Under the pieces are notes generated by a model that was not told where the DNA came from, did not search any database, and was given only the letters and a program-made list of their open reading frames with translations. This document shows, one piece after another, positions 37,838-48,284 of a DNA stretch of 64,000 nt. The stretch lies in contig NC_066317.1 in assembly GCF_022539315.1 (NCBI RefSeq), forward strand, positions 50,944,435 through 51,008,434. Direction: 5' to 3'. The translations under genes were made by a program, and so were the position numbers. Numbering within the stretch: position 1 is the stretch's first letter; every line of letters starts with the position of its first letter. This stretch comes from Serinus canaria (lineage: Eukaryota; Chordata; Aves; Passeriformes; Fringillidae).

Positions 37838-38290
37838 CGAGACTTTTTTTATTATTATTATGTAAAGCAAGGTCATGTTCTCCTGTCACCTTATGTATTT
37901 TGACAAGGAAAGTTCAAGTTGTGTTTGTTTAAAAATAAAAATATTGGAAACAATAGCGATTCCTCTACAGGAAGCTACATATTTCTCAGCTTTTTAATTA
38001 AAAACTTTTGCGTACTATTGAAGGGTTAATGTAGTTGTTCTTTTGCACGATGCATCCAAAAATAATAGAAACATTTTTGAAAAGTATATTTAGGTACTAT
38101 TATCCAAACAAATACATTTATTGAGAAAAATTTCTGCTTGACATTTTGTGTTTTGACTGGCATTTGCTAGTTGCCAGCTGTCATAAGGAAAGGGCTGCAA
38201 TAGATGCCGTTAGCAGCATATGCCTTTTTGGGCGCTGAACAGCGTTTTCATACAAAAAATCAAATGATCCATAACATATTATGCTGTCAT
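37838..38290. other. CpG-retaining AT-rich block, possible conserved noncoding element
   Basis: Seven CpGs occur in about 410 bp (37838, 37957, 38011, 38048, 38208, 38233, 38243) inside otherwise AT-rich DNA where CpG is nearly absent. The block has homeodomain-type TTTTTAATTAAAA (about 37991), CAGCTGTCA (about 38177, a MEIS/TGIF-like word) and GGGCGCTGAACAGCG. It has no open frame and no repeat signature. CpG retention can reflect selection or low germline methylation; enhancer function is only a suggestion. Confidence 0.3.
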
Positions 38291-41200
38291 TTAAAAACTG
38301 CATTAGAACTGTAACATTTTTCATGCTCATAATAAATTTTGTTGCCCAAGGCTTAATCTACCATTTTCTTACTGTGTTTGAGGACATAATGAAGAAAACA
38401 TTTATTCTATTAATTGACATTATGGTTTTTTCAATATGTAAATGATTCTCTCAGAATGTCGATTTCTTGCAACAGTTTTTAGAAGACTTTGATTTTGGTG
38501 CTTTGCTACTCTGTCAAATCTATCTGTTTTTTCCTACTACACCATCTTCTCCATCATTCATAACACTGACAAGCACACATCAGATGAGATTAAGATTTGA
38601 TAGTCACCCCATATTTTCTTTCCTAAAGAATTTTTTTGTCTTTCTGCAAAACTGTTTCACAGATATTTAAGAAAGTGTGAGTAAATAAGATATTAATTTG
38701 TCATTTTATAATAAAAATGCATGTTTATTCTACTAATCATCTTGCCTTTTAGTTTTACCTTGCCAAGGAAAAAGTCACCCTGCTTTAACACAAAGAAAGA
38801 CAAGCTGTAATTTCTGATTTAGGTAAAAAGTCAGTGATGTTCAGATTTCTTTATCAAATATTTGTCACCTGTTATGTTTTAAACAGGAGAAAAGCTGTTC
38901 TAAATTCCCTAAACAATCAAAAGATAAAAATTTTATTAAGAGACTAATATTTTGCTTTTGTTAAAGACTAACCTTTACCTTTTGCTTTGGTCTGGCTTAT
39001 CTGTGTTCATTAGTTATTGACCCTAAAAAGGCCAAAAATATTAATCAGAAATCTAAGTAATTTGATTTAATTTAATTTAATGTCACACTAATGCTTTATG
39101 CAGTATAACCTGCTTGTGGCTGCCCTGTTCTTAATTGTTGCTCTGTTCATGGTTTCAATTGCAGAAAGATTATTTTCCAGAGCATAGGTGATACAGTTCA
39201 GAAGTTTGATACTTGATCTTTGATATGTTACAGACAAAGAGTTAAAGTAAAAATAAAATTGTATATTTTAAAAACAGCAACAGAAAAAAAATATTTTAAG
39301 AATTCTTTATCTTAAAACAGTACCTAGAGTTTTAGATCTACAATTGTAATTAAAATTGATGCCATTCTTAAACAAAGGCCAAACTTTTCCTTTAAAAAAT
39401 TGTGTTTTCTAGTGATAGCTCTGAACTTGAGAAAAAAGGAAAACAAACACCATTCAACTAGAAATTTGATGAAGAACCAGAAGATATTATCTTGGCCAAA
39501 CTCTTTATTTAAATAAGGCAGCAAGTTTTAAAACAATGCATGGGGAAAAATAAATATATAATTTTTCTTTGTATCGTGATGAAAAATAAATACTAAAAAA
39601 ATTTCTCTGCATGAGAAAATTGGTATATGTTCATGTATATGAATAATGTATCTGCCAAGAAAGTATCTATCTGTAAGTCCAAATCAGAAAAAACCTGTGT
39701 GTTATTCAGAAGGATGTCATTTAAATTACTGACATCTGACTCCTTTTCCTGTAAGATAAAATTTCAAGGGAGAAATATGTGAGGAATCAGCTATGGAGGT
39801 CACATTTCAAAGTCTGTTTTCCTAACCTGCTACTCACTAAAGATATGAATCGAACTGCACAGACGTATAACTTACAGAAGGAATATTTTCAGTGTTCCAG
39901 GTCATCTCTGTATCCAAAGTGACCAAGAAGTGACAAATGAGAGGTGTAGTCATTTGGTAGAAATCAAAAGCCCATGTGGGTTTTGTTTAATTTATAAACT
40001 TGTAAAAATTCCTACTAGTTAACTCTGAACTTCTTGTGCTCAACTGCTGTACTCATTATCTGCATATCTAATATGTAACAGACATTTTAGACACATAATC
40101 TTTGAAAAAAATCTAATTAAATGGTCATTTTTAGATTTCTTTTTCCCTAATGTACAGTGAGTATATAGTATATGTATTATCCTGTTCTCTGGCCCAAATT
40201 AATTTGATCTACCTTTTTGATCTACCATAGAAAAACAGTAGATACCCAACTAAGATTACCAGATGAGATAATCTTACCTTGCATTTTACCGTTTATTTAA
40301 TTAAATGTCAACTAAAAATAGATGGCAATATTTTAATGAAAACCTTTTGTTATAAATGGATTATGGAAAAAATATGATACATTTTTTAATACTCTGATAG
40401 CAATTTGTCACATATATTAACCCCTATATTTCTTCTGCTTCACTGAGCAGCTCTAAATATGATTGGTTGAAAATAGTGTGTTGAACCTACCTATCAGCTG
40501 GATAATGCAAAAGGTGAATGAATATTCTGTGCTTAGCTCATTTTAGGAATTTAGAGACATGTCCTTTTCCAGTTTATATTCTTTCCTGCATGTTTTATTT
40601 ATGGAAATAATATTAATTATGATGTTAAATACTTTTGTATAGTCTTTCCTTTGTGAAATAATAATTTAAAAATTCTACACATATACAAAGTAACACTTGA
40701 GTCAGAATAAAAGAGCCTTAAACAATAAGCTTTCTCAGCAAGCTTTGGTTTTCTTTCTAGAAATATGGAGATGTTATTTTTTTCCTATGAAAAGCTTGAC
40801 TTTTCAAAGCAGAAGTTCCTTACAGATTTTTAATTCTCTCTGTATCTGTTTCAGTGGAAATATTTCTTGCATGTAGTATTGAGTTCCTAGGGTAAAGAAT
40901 GAAATGAAATAGCTGTCAATTTACACAATGTTGAGTGTAGCAGAGATTATAATTCTTTATTTCTATACATACCCATGTTTGAAATTTTCAAGATGCAGTT
41001 TTAGTTCCAGAAAAAAACATATGTTGAACAATCAATATTTTCTAACCAATTCTAGTAAATTATGTACTATGCTATGAAAAATACTTTTTAAGGCTTATAT
41101 ATGAAAATAAAAGCTTTTCTATTTAATAAAATGGACTTTCATTTGCAATAGACTTCTTTGGTACTTACATTGCAGGTATTTGCAGTCATTAAAAACAAAA

Positions 41201-42344
41201 ATTCCACATTACTTACAAGAGAAATCTTAATGGGGCTTAAAAACTTATCTTTTAACATGAACTTTGTGGAATATAATATAAAAACTTAATAGAGATGCAC
41301 TATATACCAAATTTAGCCTTTCAGTTGGGAGATGCATGTTCTGTCTAGGAACTCCCTGGAATGAGAAATATGCCCGCTTTTCAGCCAGTTAAAAATGCTG
41401 TTACTACACTGCCTGTCATCTTGAATCTCCTACAAGTATCCTTGGGAGGTTATTTGTTCTTGAGATAAGAAATTGGAATCAAGAGAGTCCTCTTAAAGCA
41501 CAATGGCTATCACCATGAACAGCTGAATGCACAACTCTTATTTGAATTTGTTTCCACATAATAAATATGTGTAAAGATCTACAGTTCATGAAATGATCTT
41601 TTTCAGTTTGAAACATAGTATGAGGAAAAGATAAGAAATTAGGCAAAGAACTTCTCATGAATCATACTGACAGTCCCAAAGAAGCCGTGTTTTTCTGAAA
41701 TCTGGAAGTTTGTCTAATCTGATAAAGTCAGAAAGACTCGTTGGAGCAGAATAACCACATGCATGCAAGATTTAAACTCTGCTTGACAACTTCATCATTA
41801 CTAAGTTAGTAGTCATTGCAGCAGTTCTGCAGAAATTTTCACACTTTTATTAGAAAACCATTTCTATGACCTTAAAAATAGCTTCTTTCATGCTGTATAA
41901 AAAAAAACCACATTATTTTTTGTTCACAAATGAGGGATACAAAGCTCAAGGTTTTTTGGGTTTTTTTTCATATGCCATATTTCCAAAATAATAACAAAAA
42001 GTAAAATTCATGTGGAAATCTCTCTCAGAATACTATATGCCTTTTCAAGATGTTTCAGTCAACCAATTAAAAATCTCTCTTCTTCATAACAATGAAAGGA
42101 AAATAATATTTATTACTATATAATTTTAATAACTATTATTAATAATTAATATTATTTTAATATTTATAAATATGTCTAGGGAATAATACAAATTAAGAAT
42201 GTGGAAACTTTAAGATAAGTTTGAAATAATTATATAAAACATTTAAAAACATTAAAAATGCAATACAAAATTATGGAATGAAACCCAGGTGATTAGTAAT
42301 TTTTGTCAAACATATCCCCTAATTGTTTATTCCATTCATAACAT
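38291..42344. other. Unannotated AT-rich DNA
   Basis: No gene or mobile element is recognisable. It includes a very AT-rich stretch at about 42100-42180 and a short TTTAA-type run near 39060. Confidence 0.6.
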
Positions 42345-43300
42345 TTAATATGCCCAGAATCACAAAATTCACAAAGTTTTTGATTGGAAGGGGTGTCTTG
42401 AGATCATCTCTCCCAAACCATCTGCTCAAGCATGGTCAGCTGGAGGAAGTCATTCCTTTGAGTATCACCAGATTGGGGATTCTGTCTCGTTTGGAAACCA
42501 GTTCCAGTTTCACCACCCTCACAGCAGAAAAGTGTTTTCTTGTATGCAGGTGGAATTGCAAGCACTTCTATTTGTGGTCATTGTCTCTTTTCCTTTCAGT
42601 GTGTCCCACTGAAAGCAGCCTTGTTCCAGCTTCTTTACACCCCCGCTTCAGCTAATTTGTACATATTGATAAGATTCTCCCTGATCTTTCTCTTCTCCAG
42701 TTTGAAGAACCTCAGCTTTCTCCACCTCTCCTCAGACAAAAGATGCTCCAGCTCTCAATCCTCTCCGAGGCCCTGTGCCAGACACACTTTTGTGAGTCTA
42801 TATCTCCTTTGTGTTGGAGTGCCCAGAACTGGGCACATACTTCAGGTGTGGTTTTATCAGTGTTAACTAGAGGTTAAGGATCACCTCTATTGAGCTGCTG
42901 ACAACACTTCTCCTAATACAGCCCAGGCTGCAAAGCTTCCTTGTCACACAGAGAAGTTGCTGGATTATGGTCACCTTGCTGTTCTTTCTTGCAAAGCTCT
43001 TTTTTAGCTGCTCAGTCACCACCATACACTGGTGCATGCGATTGTTCCTCCCCAGAATTGGGACTTGGTGGTCCCTTTGTTGTTTAGATGTTCATGGGCC
43101 CTCTGTAGTCATTTCTCCAGGCTTTTCCTGTCCCTCTGAAATCAGCTCAATCTGATGTATCAGCCATTACTCACAGTTTTCTATCATCTGCAAACTTGCT
43201 GAGAGGGCACTTTGTCCCATCATTCAGGTTATTAGTGACCTCAGCATTTTCTGTTCTTTGCCACCAGATCCCTACCTTGTTCAGTCCAGGGCTCTTGTTT
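42345..43300 (-). mobile_element. CR1 LINE, 3' end through C-terminal reverse transcriptase, antisense
   Basis: The plus strand starts with the antisense CR1 tail (cagaatcacaaaattcac, gattggaagggg, gagatcatct). It continues through ccaccctcacagcagaaaagt, cttctccagtttgaagaacct, gtgcccagaactgggcacat, gttgctggattatggtcacc and tggtgcatgcgattgttcctc. It ends in atcatctgcaaacttgctgag, which on the minus strand encodes the SKFADD-type reverse-transcriptase region, and a decayed block after it. The sense strand is minus. Stops and indels make it inactive. It is more diverged than the copy at 33.8 kb. Confidence 0.88.
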
Positions 43301-43960
43301 TCCATAGTCTTCTCTCTCTCTTTGAGAGAATGTAGAATCTTGTACAAGTCTTGGCAAATTTATCTCTAGCTTTTGGCTTTTCTAATTCCATAAATCTGCA
43401 TGATTGGTCAGAAACTCTAAGCTCTTTCAGAGTCTGCTTATGCTGTTTCTCTCTGTTCTACACCTCTTTTATGTCTCAATTCAGACAGGAAGTCCTTGCT
43501 CATCCATACAAATTCTTGACATCTTTGTTCGACTTCCTACTTTTTAGACTAAACTCTTCTTCAGTTTGGTGGAGGCTACATTTTGATATCAACTAGTTCT
43601 CCTGGATCCCTCTTCTCTCCAGGCTTTAAACCAATATAACTCTTTCAAACCAATATCTGAAGTGGTTGAAATCCAGGCCTGTTATTCTGTCACTCAAGAA
43701 ATCTCTTATGCATCTTGAGCACTGCTATCTCATACTTCCAACAGACATCAGGGTGCATAAAATCATGGTGAGGAAAAGAGTTTTCAGCTTCCTTCAGCTG
43801 TGTGAAGAAAAGCTCCTCTATTTCTTATTCCGAATTATCAGGTCCTTAGCAAAAATTCACTGCAACAGTGCCAGTGTAGGTCTGCCCTCTAATTTTAACG
43901 CACCAGATCTCAATTGAGTCCTGATACCTCCCAAGACAGCTCCATGCAACTCCTTACTAT
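43301..43960 (-). mobile_element. CR1 LINE, endonuclease domain and linker, antisense
   Basis: On the minus strand, decayed CR1 ORF2 endonuclease sequence reads WCVKIRGQTYTG, then EIEELFF, then MHPDVCWK and HKRFLE. It goes on to a DFNHFRYWFERVILV-like block, GIQENWLISKCSLHQ and the linker around AWMNKELL (read from tttagactaaac upstream to cttgctcatccataca). CR1 endonuclease normally has GDFNHPDICWRDN, so HPDVCWK is a clear match. The element should continue into the N-terminal half of the reverse transcriptase, but here the linker is followed almost directly by the C-terminal half, so several hundred bases are missing at about 43300. Frameshifts and stops are frequent. Confidence 0.78.
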
Positions 43961-46900
43961 GAGATGTAGATTTATACCCTGGATCCATAAAAAGAAATGA
44001 TCCTGTTGTCTTCAACTGATGGCTTTATATTAATTGTTCCCTGTTTTTCAGAAGTACATCCTAAACATGCAATATTCCACTATTCAGTAAGAAAACAACT
44101 AATTCTGCAAAACACGTATTGACTAATTTGTGCTTAACTTTTAAAATGATGGTATTTTTTTTTCAAGGGAAACCACAAACTAAGGAAGTTCTTGAATATA
44201 TAATAAATCTTTAAAATTTTTTAAGCTCTCAGATAAATAATAGTATTCAGCTCTTTGTATATAAAATATCTCTAAATCAAAGACGTTTTTCTTTACGCAC
44301 ACCACTTTGTAGAAGAAGCACTAGTTTTCACACTCATCATAAAGTATTTTTATTGACAACTGTAAAGGTTGGTATACTGGACCAAAAGCTCCTTTTTTAT
44401 GCATTAGAATGACAGTTTTTATATGTACATATGCAGTAACCACAACTTTGTCTCAAAGAGACTGTGCTCGCCCTGACAAAACTGTTAGTAAATTTGAATA
44501 TACTTAATATTTAAAGCTGGAGATGATATAAAAATCCCATACTACAATTATAATATACAGGACATTACGACAATTTCAATGTCTCTATGTAGATGTCATG
44601 TAGCTATTTCATTTGGAAGAATGATTAGTTTGGTCATTTATCTGACAGGGTGACAAGATAAAACAGAAAGTTATGCTGCACTTACTTTTTTAATAATATG
44701 TAATCCACAGTTTTCATGAACTCACAAGTTATGCTGCTTCTTTATAAGGCACTCAGAGGAATAACCCACGCCTCTAGTGATTTAGTATCCTTCATTTGCA
44801 CTTCTAATTAAAAGTGCAAAAAAATATATGTCTAGATCTTCCTTGTTTACTGCTTTTGGTAATTTTTGTTGTTTCCAAGAAATATTGTTTGCCAGGGGCT
44901 CGTTGGTATACAAAATACCTGGACTTTAATTCTTATATCCCATATGGTCTTCCTTGGTTCCCCAAATGCTTACCACAGTGAATCCTATTTTCCTGGCAGC
45001 CACAGAGACCTTTTACAGCCCGTACTACCCTTTTCCATTGTTCAGAGATGGTTCATTTTTTTCTTGCTATTTTGGCATATAACTATGAACAGGTGTCAAT
45101 AGGTGCAAGGAAGCATGTGGTGTAAGTGTAGTGGGGCTGTCACAGAAGATGGACTCCTCTCCTCTTTTCCTGGAGAACAGATGTCCTTTGCAGTGTTCTG
45201 CAGGTCTTCCTATCTCAATCCTATCGATACCTGGCATGTCTGCCTGATGGCAAAAGCTCCACCAACTTCTGAATGGGCATTCTGCCATCCAAACAGATGG
45301 TCCTAGAGTCAGGCAGCCCAAAGAAATTGATGTGAATATATTTTTAAAGGCCATAATCCCAACTAGCCACATGGAAATGGTTGCCCTTTCTCCGCTCCTG
45401 TTATTACTATTCAGACAATATGTTACTGATACTTTGCCTTTGATCTGAATTAATATTTCAAATTGCATTGCATAAATTTCATTAAATATTAACTTTTCTC
45501 ATATATACATAGAGGTATGGATATATATGTACACAATCAAATGGAATTAATTTGCAGCATTTAGCAGAGAGCGATATATAACTTATTTACGTCATAATAC
45601 TTAGCAGTTATGCAATCATTTAATATTCCAAATCCTTCGTATATTCAATTCACATATTCATTAATTCATATTCAACATCTATATAATCAATCAAGGTCAA
45701 GGTAATCAATGTAAACACACATACTAGAATAAATAAAGTTAATATATGTCAAAATCTATGAAAATTTTCATGCCTTTATTTGCTGAAAGCCCGTTTGAAT
45801 TATTATCGTAGTTAATGGCCTCTTCTCATGAACTAATGAAATGAAATTCTATACAATCCTTCTAAGAAAGGCAGAATTAAATTAGACTTTGAATATTTTT
45901 CTTCTTTTGACACTATAAAATTCCCAAAGAAACAGCTTAAATCCATTCAATTTTTAGGAATCTTTCATTAGGTTTCATTTACATATTTGTGCTATATCAT
46001 CCTACATTACCCAATTATACATGCAATCACTTACACAATTGGTTGCTGGAGTTTTAGTGCATTTAAATTTATATTAAATATGCAAAGACTTAGACAATTA
46101 TATACAGAGGACACTGAAGTGAACTGGGAAACTTACTAAGAATTTCAAAAGTTATTTTTAAAAGAATGCTCATTATTGCAGGACTCCAGTATTCATATCC
46201 TAGGTGATCACAGAAACTGGAAATAACCTCCAGAATGATCTGTTCCAAAATTTCTAATTTTTTCAGCAACTAAATTAATCTGTTCTGTTATTGAACACAA
46301 AATAACAAAACAGATTAAGTCTCACCCATCTTTCTTTCAAGAATCTAGCCCCAGATCATGTCTACTGTTAGTTGCAAATATGAAGTATGTTTTATTGTCA
46401 TGTTATACTGCAACAAGATTTAAATACATTATCTCTTGTAGTATACACTTTCCAGAATGGCTGTTACAAGTTCTCCTTCTTGTGTACAGGTAGTAGCAGA
46501 TGCAGAAGTGTTTTGAACTGGGTAAATATTTCCAAATATGAAAATTTCCCATGTGGTTTGTTTATCATAGACATAGGATTTAAGTTCCAGTATTCAGATT
46601 TATTGTTGCTAAAAATTTCCAATGGATTTCTAGAAAAGGACATGACCTATTCCACCATTTTATTTCCTTAGCATAACTGATACCAGCTGTCATTTTTATC
46701 AGAGAGCATAGCATGTCCTCAGGCACAAGTAACAAGAAAAAAGACTGCAGAATAAAATTGTATCTATGGTGTTGTAATTGCCATAAAAAGAAAGATAATA
46801 CTGAAATAAATATGAGCTATAAGAAAAATACAATAATGAACCATAACAAGGTAAATAAAAGACTACCAGGGGAATAAAAGATGGAAAAGAAGACCTGCAG

Positions 46901-47715
46901 TTGTCAGACAACCCCACCAATCACTTGATTATATCATGGTATCAACAGAAACTCCATTTGCAGAGAAATCAATCTGTCCAGGTTTGTTTCATAGCAGTTT
47001 CACAGCTGTATTCTTATCTATGATTTATCCCCAGTAAACATCAGAAAAAGCCAGGGTATGTCAGTTGATATAATAACATGTACTCCACCAGAACATTTTT
47101 GGCATCCTTAAGTAGATCCAAGGAGAATCAGTTGTTTCTCACAATCCAAGAATAACCACCCGTCTGACAACAAGAGAAGTAGCTGGAGACTATAGATAAT
47201 AGTAGATTTATTTAAAGTTGGGTTTTTTTTCCCAGATAGGTTCATAATGTACATTGAGTTAGATAAACCAAAATTTGCCGTTAAGTATATTATGAAGGTT
47301 ATGGGACCATGAATACAAGACAGAACAGCACTAGCAGACCTCTAAGGCTTGAGATAGTTTGTGACTTATGGAAGATACAGTGAATGTGCTGTTAACCTAA
47401 AATACTGACATGATACTGAATTCAACTCCTTTACAGGGCTTCACAAATCTTTTTGCTGTTACTGTTAGTCTGATGAAAATGGTAAAATAATTAGAAGTGG
47501 TAAAAAAATAATGAAGGGATAAAAAAAAGAATCTATTAGATAACTTACAATCAGAGCTAAAGATACTACAAGGCATTTTGCTAAAGGACATAAGCAGGGC
47601 AATCTTTTTGAAAAATGTCTTGACATTCAGAAGAGAGTGCTTCAGCATGAATGGTAGTATATAATTTCTGCCTGCTTCCAGAGAAGCCTTCTCTTCAGTA
47701 TGGCTCTATTGTAGT
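43961..47715. other. Unannotated AT-rich DNA
   Basis: No gene or mobile element is called. The 133-codon minus-strand frame at 45067-45468 has no known domain, and the DNA around 44990-45320 is only slightly richer in GC. AT-rich microsatellite-like stretches occur at about 45500-45540. Confidence 0.55.
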
Positions 47716-47721
47716 CCATGG
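47716..47721. repeat. Target-site duplication CCATGG, left copy
   Basis: CCATGG directly precedes the TG that starts the LTR at 47722 and is repeated exactly after its terminal CA (48279-48284). Because CCATGG is a palindrome and occurs again at 48294, a chance match is somewhat more likely than for the TGGTTC pair. Confidence 0.75.
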
Positions 47722-47794
47722 TGGTGGTGGACACAACCTTCCCCAAGAGCATCTTGTGCCAGTGGGTAGGAGCCATGAGAGCACCAGCACCCAC

Positions 47795-47795
<1 letters not shown>

Positions 47796-47839
<44 letters not shown>
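47796..47839. repeat. (CAGA)11 microsatellite within the LTR
   Basis: Eleven perfect CAGA units, followed by a short CA stretch. On the LTR sense strand this is TCTG/TGTC repetition in the presumed U5 region. It probably expanded after insertion and is likely polymorphic. Confidence 0.95.
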
Positions 47840-47841
<2 letters not shown>

Positions 47842-47962
47842 CACACAGCAACTCGGCAGTGAAGACATGGGAGGGTCCAGGCATGGAGTTCCAAGATGCT
47901 TTATCTCAGATGACTCTGAAGAGCTCCAGGGGCCAAAGATGAAGACAAAGGAGGGTCTAGGG

Positions 47963-47970
47963 TATAAATA
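47963..47970 (-). promoter_or_regulatory. TATA-type motif of the second solo LTR
   Basis: TATAAATA on the plus strand (TATTTATA on the minus strand), about 75 bases from the shared CCAAT block. It could serve either strand by sequence alone. A minus-strand sense is preferred by analogy with the LTR at 24646-25368. Confidence 0.45.
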
Positions 47971-48278
47971 CAGGGAAAGAGGGGGCAGAGGAGACCATCA
48001 GGGATCCAATGTTCTGAGGGCTCAGGGGCAGTACACTGGAACCAATAGGGAATGTCAGGGTGGATAGGCAGGTTTACATAAACCAATGGGGTAACTGGGA
48101 AGGGAGAACTTACTAGAACTTGAACATATAAGGGTAAAAGGGGTAGGGAAGGCCAATGGGCAAGACAGAACTGGGACAAATTAACATAGTGCTGGAGAGC
48201 ACCATGGGAGAAGTGTCTTTCCCCACCCTAAGCTGTGGGGAATGCCTGGAGCCTATGGCATGCCCCTCCAGAGCAACA

Positions 48279-48284
48279 CCATGG
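48279..48284. repeat. Target-site duplication CCATGG, right copy
   Basis: The exact match to 47716-47721, immediately after the terminal CA of the LTR. Confidence 0.75.

Larger units (their letters stand above)
47722..48278 (-). mobile_element. Second solo LTR of a class II endogenous retrovirus
   Basis: A 557-bp GC-richer block with TG and CA ends, flanked by CCATGG on both sides. No internal retroviral genes are present, so it is a solo LTR. On the minus strand it starts TGTTGCTC. It has two inverted CCAAT boxes (48083-48087 and 48042-48046), a TATA-type motif (TATTTATA, 47963-47970) and a GATAAA sequence at 47900-47905 that could be a weakened polyadenylation signal. A (CAGA)11 array follows in the presumed U5. 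It shares the word GAACCAATAGGG and a nearby GTAACTGGG word with the solo LTR at 24646-25368, in the same order, which suggests related families. Frames of up to 138 codons across it are artefacts of the repeat. Confidence 0.8.

Noticed and set aside
42323..43155. Three plus-strand frames of 62-110 codons in succession
   Set aside because: They are antisense CR1 sequence; the real, broken coding strand of this element is minus.
45067..45468. 133-codon minus-strand frame
   Set aside because: Same reasons as the 121-codon frame: no domain, and length compatible with chance.
47651..48067. 138-codon plus-strand frame with TDRQTDRQ repeats
   Set aside because: The repeat is the translated (CAGA)11 microsatellite, and the frame runs across an LTR boundary.
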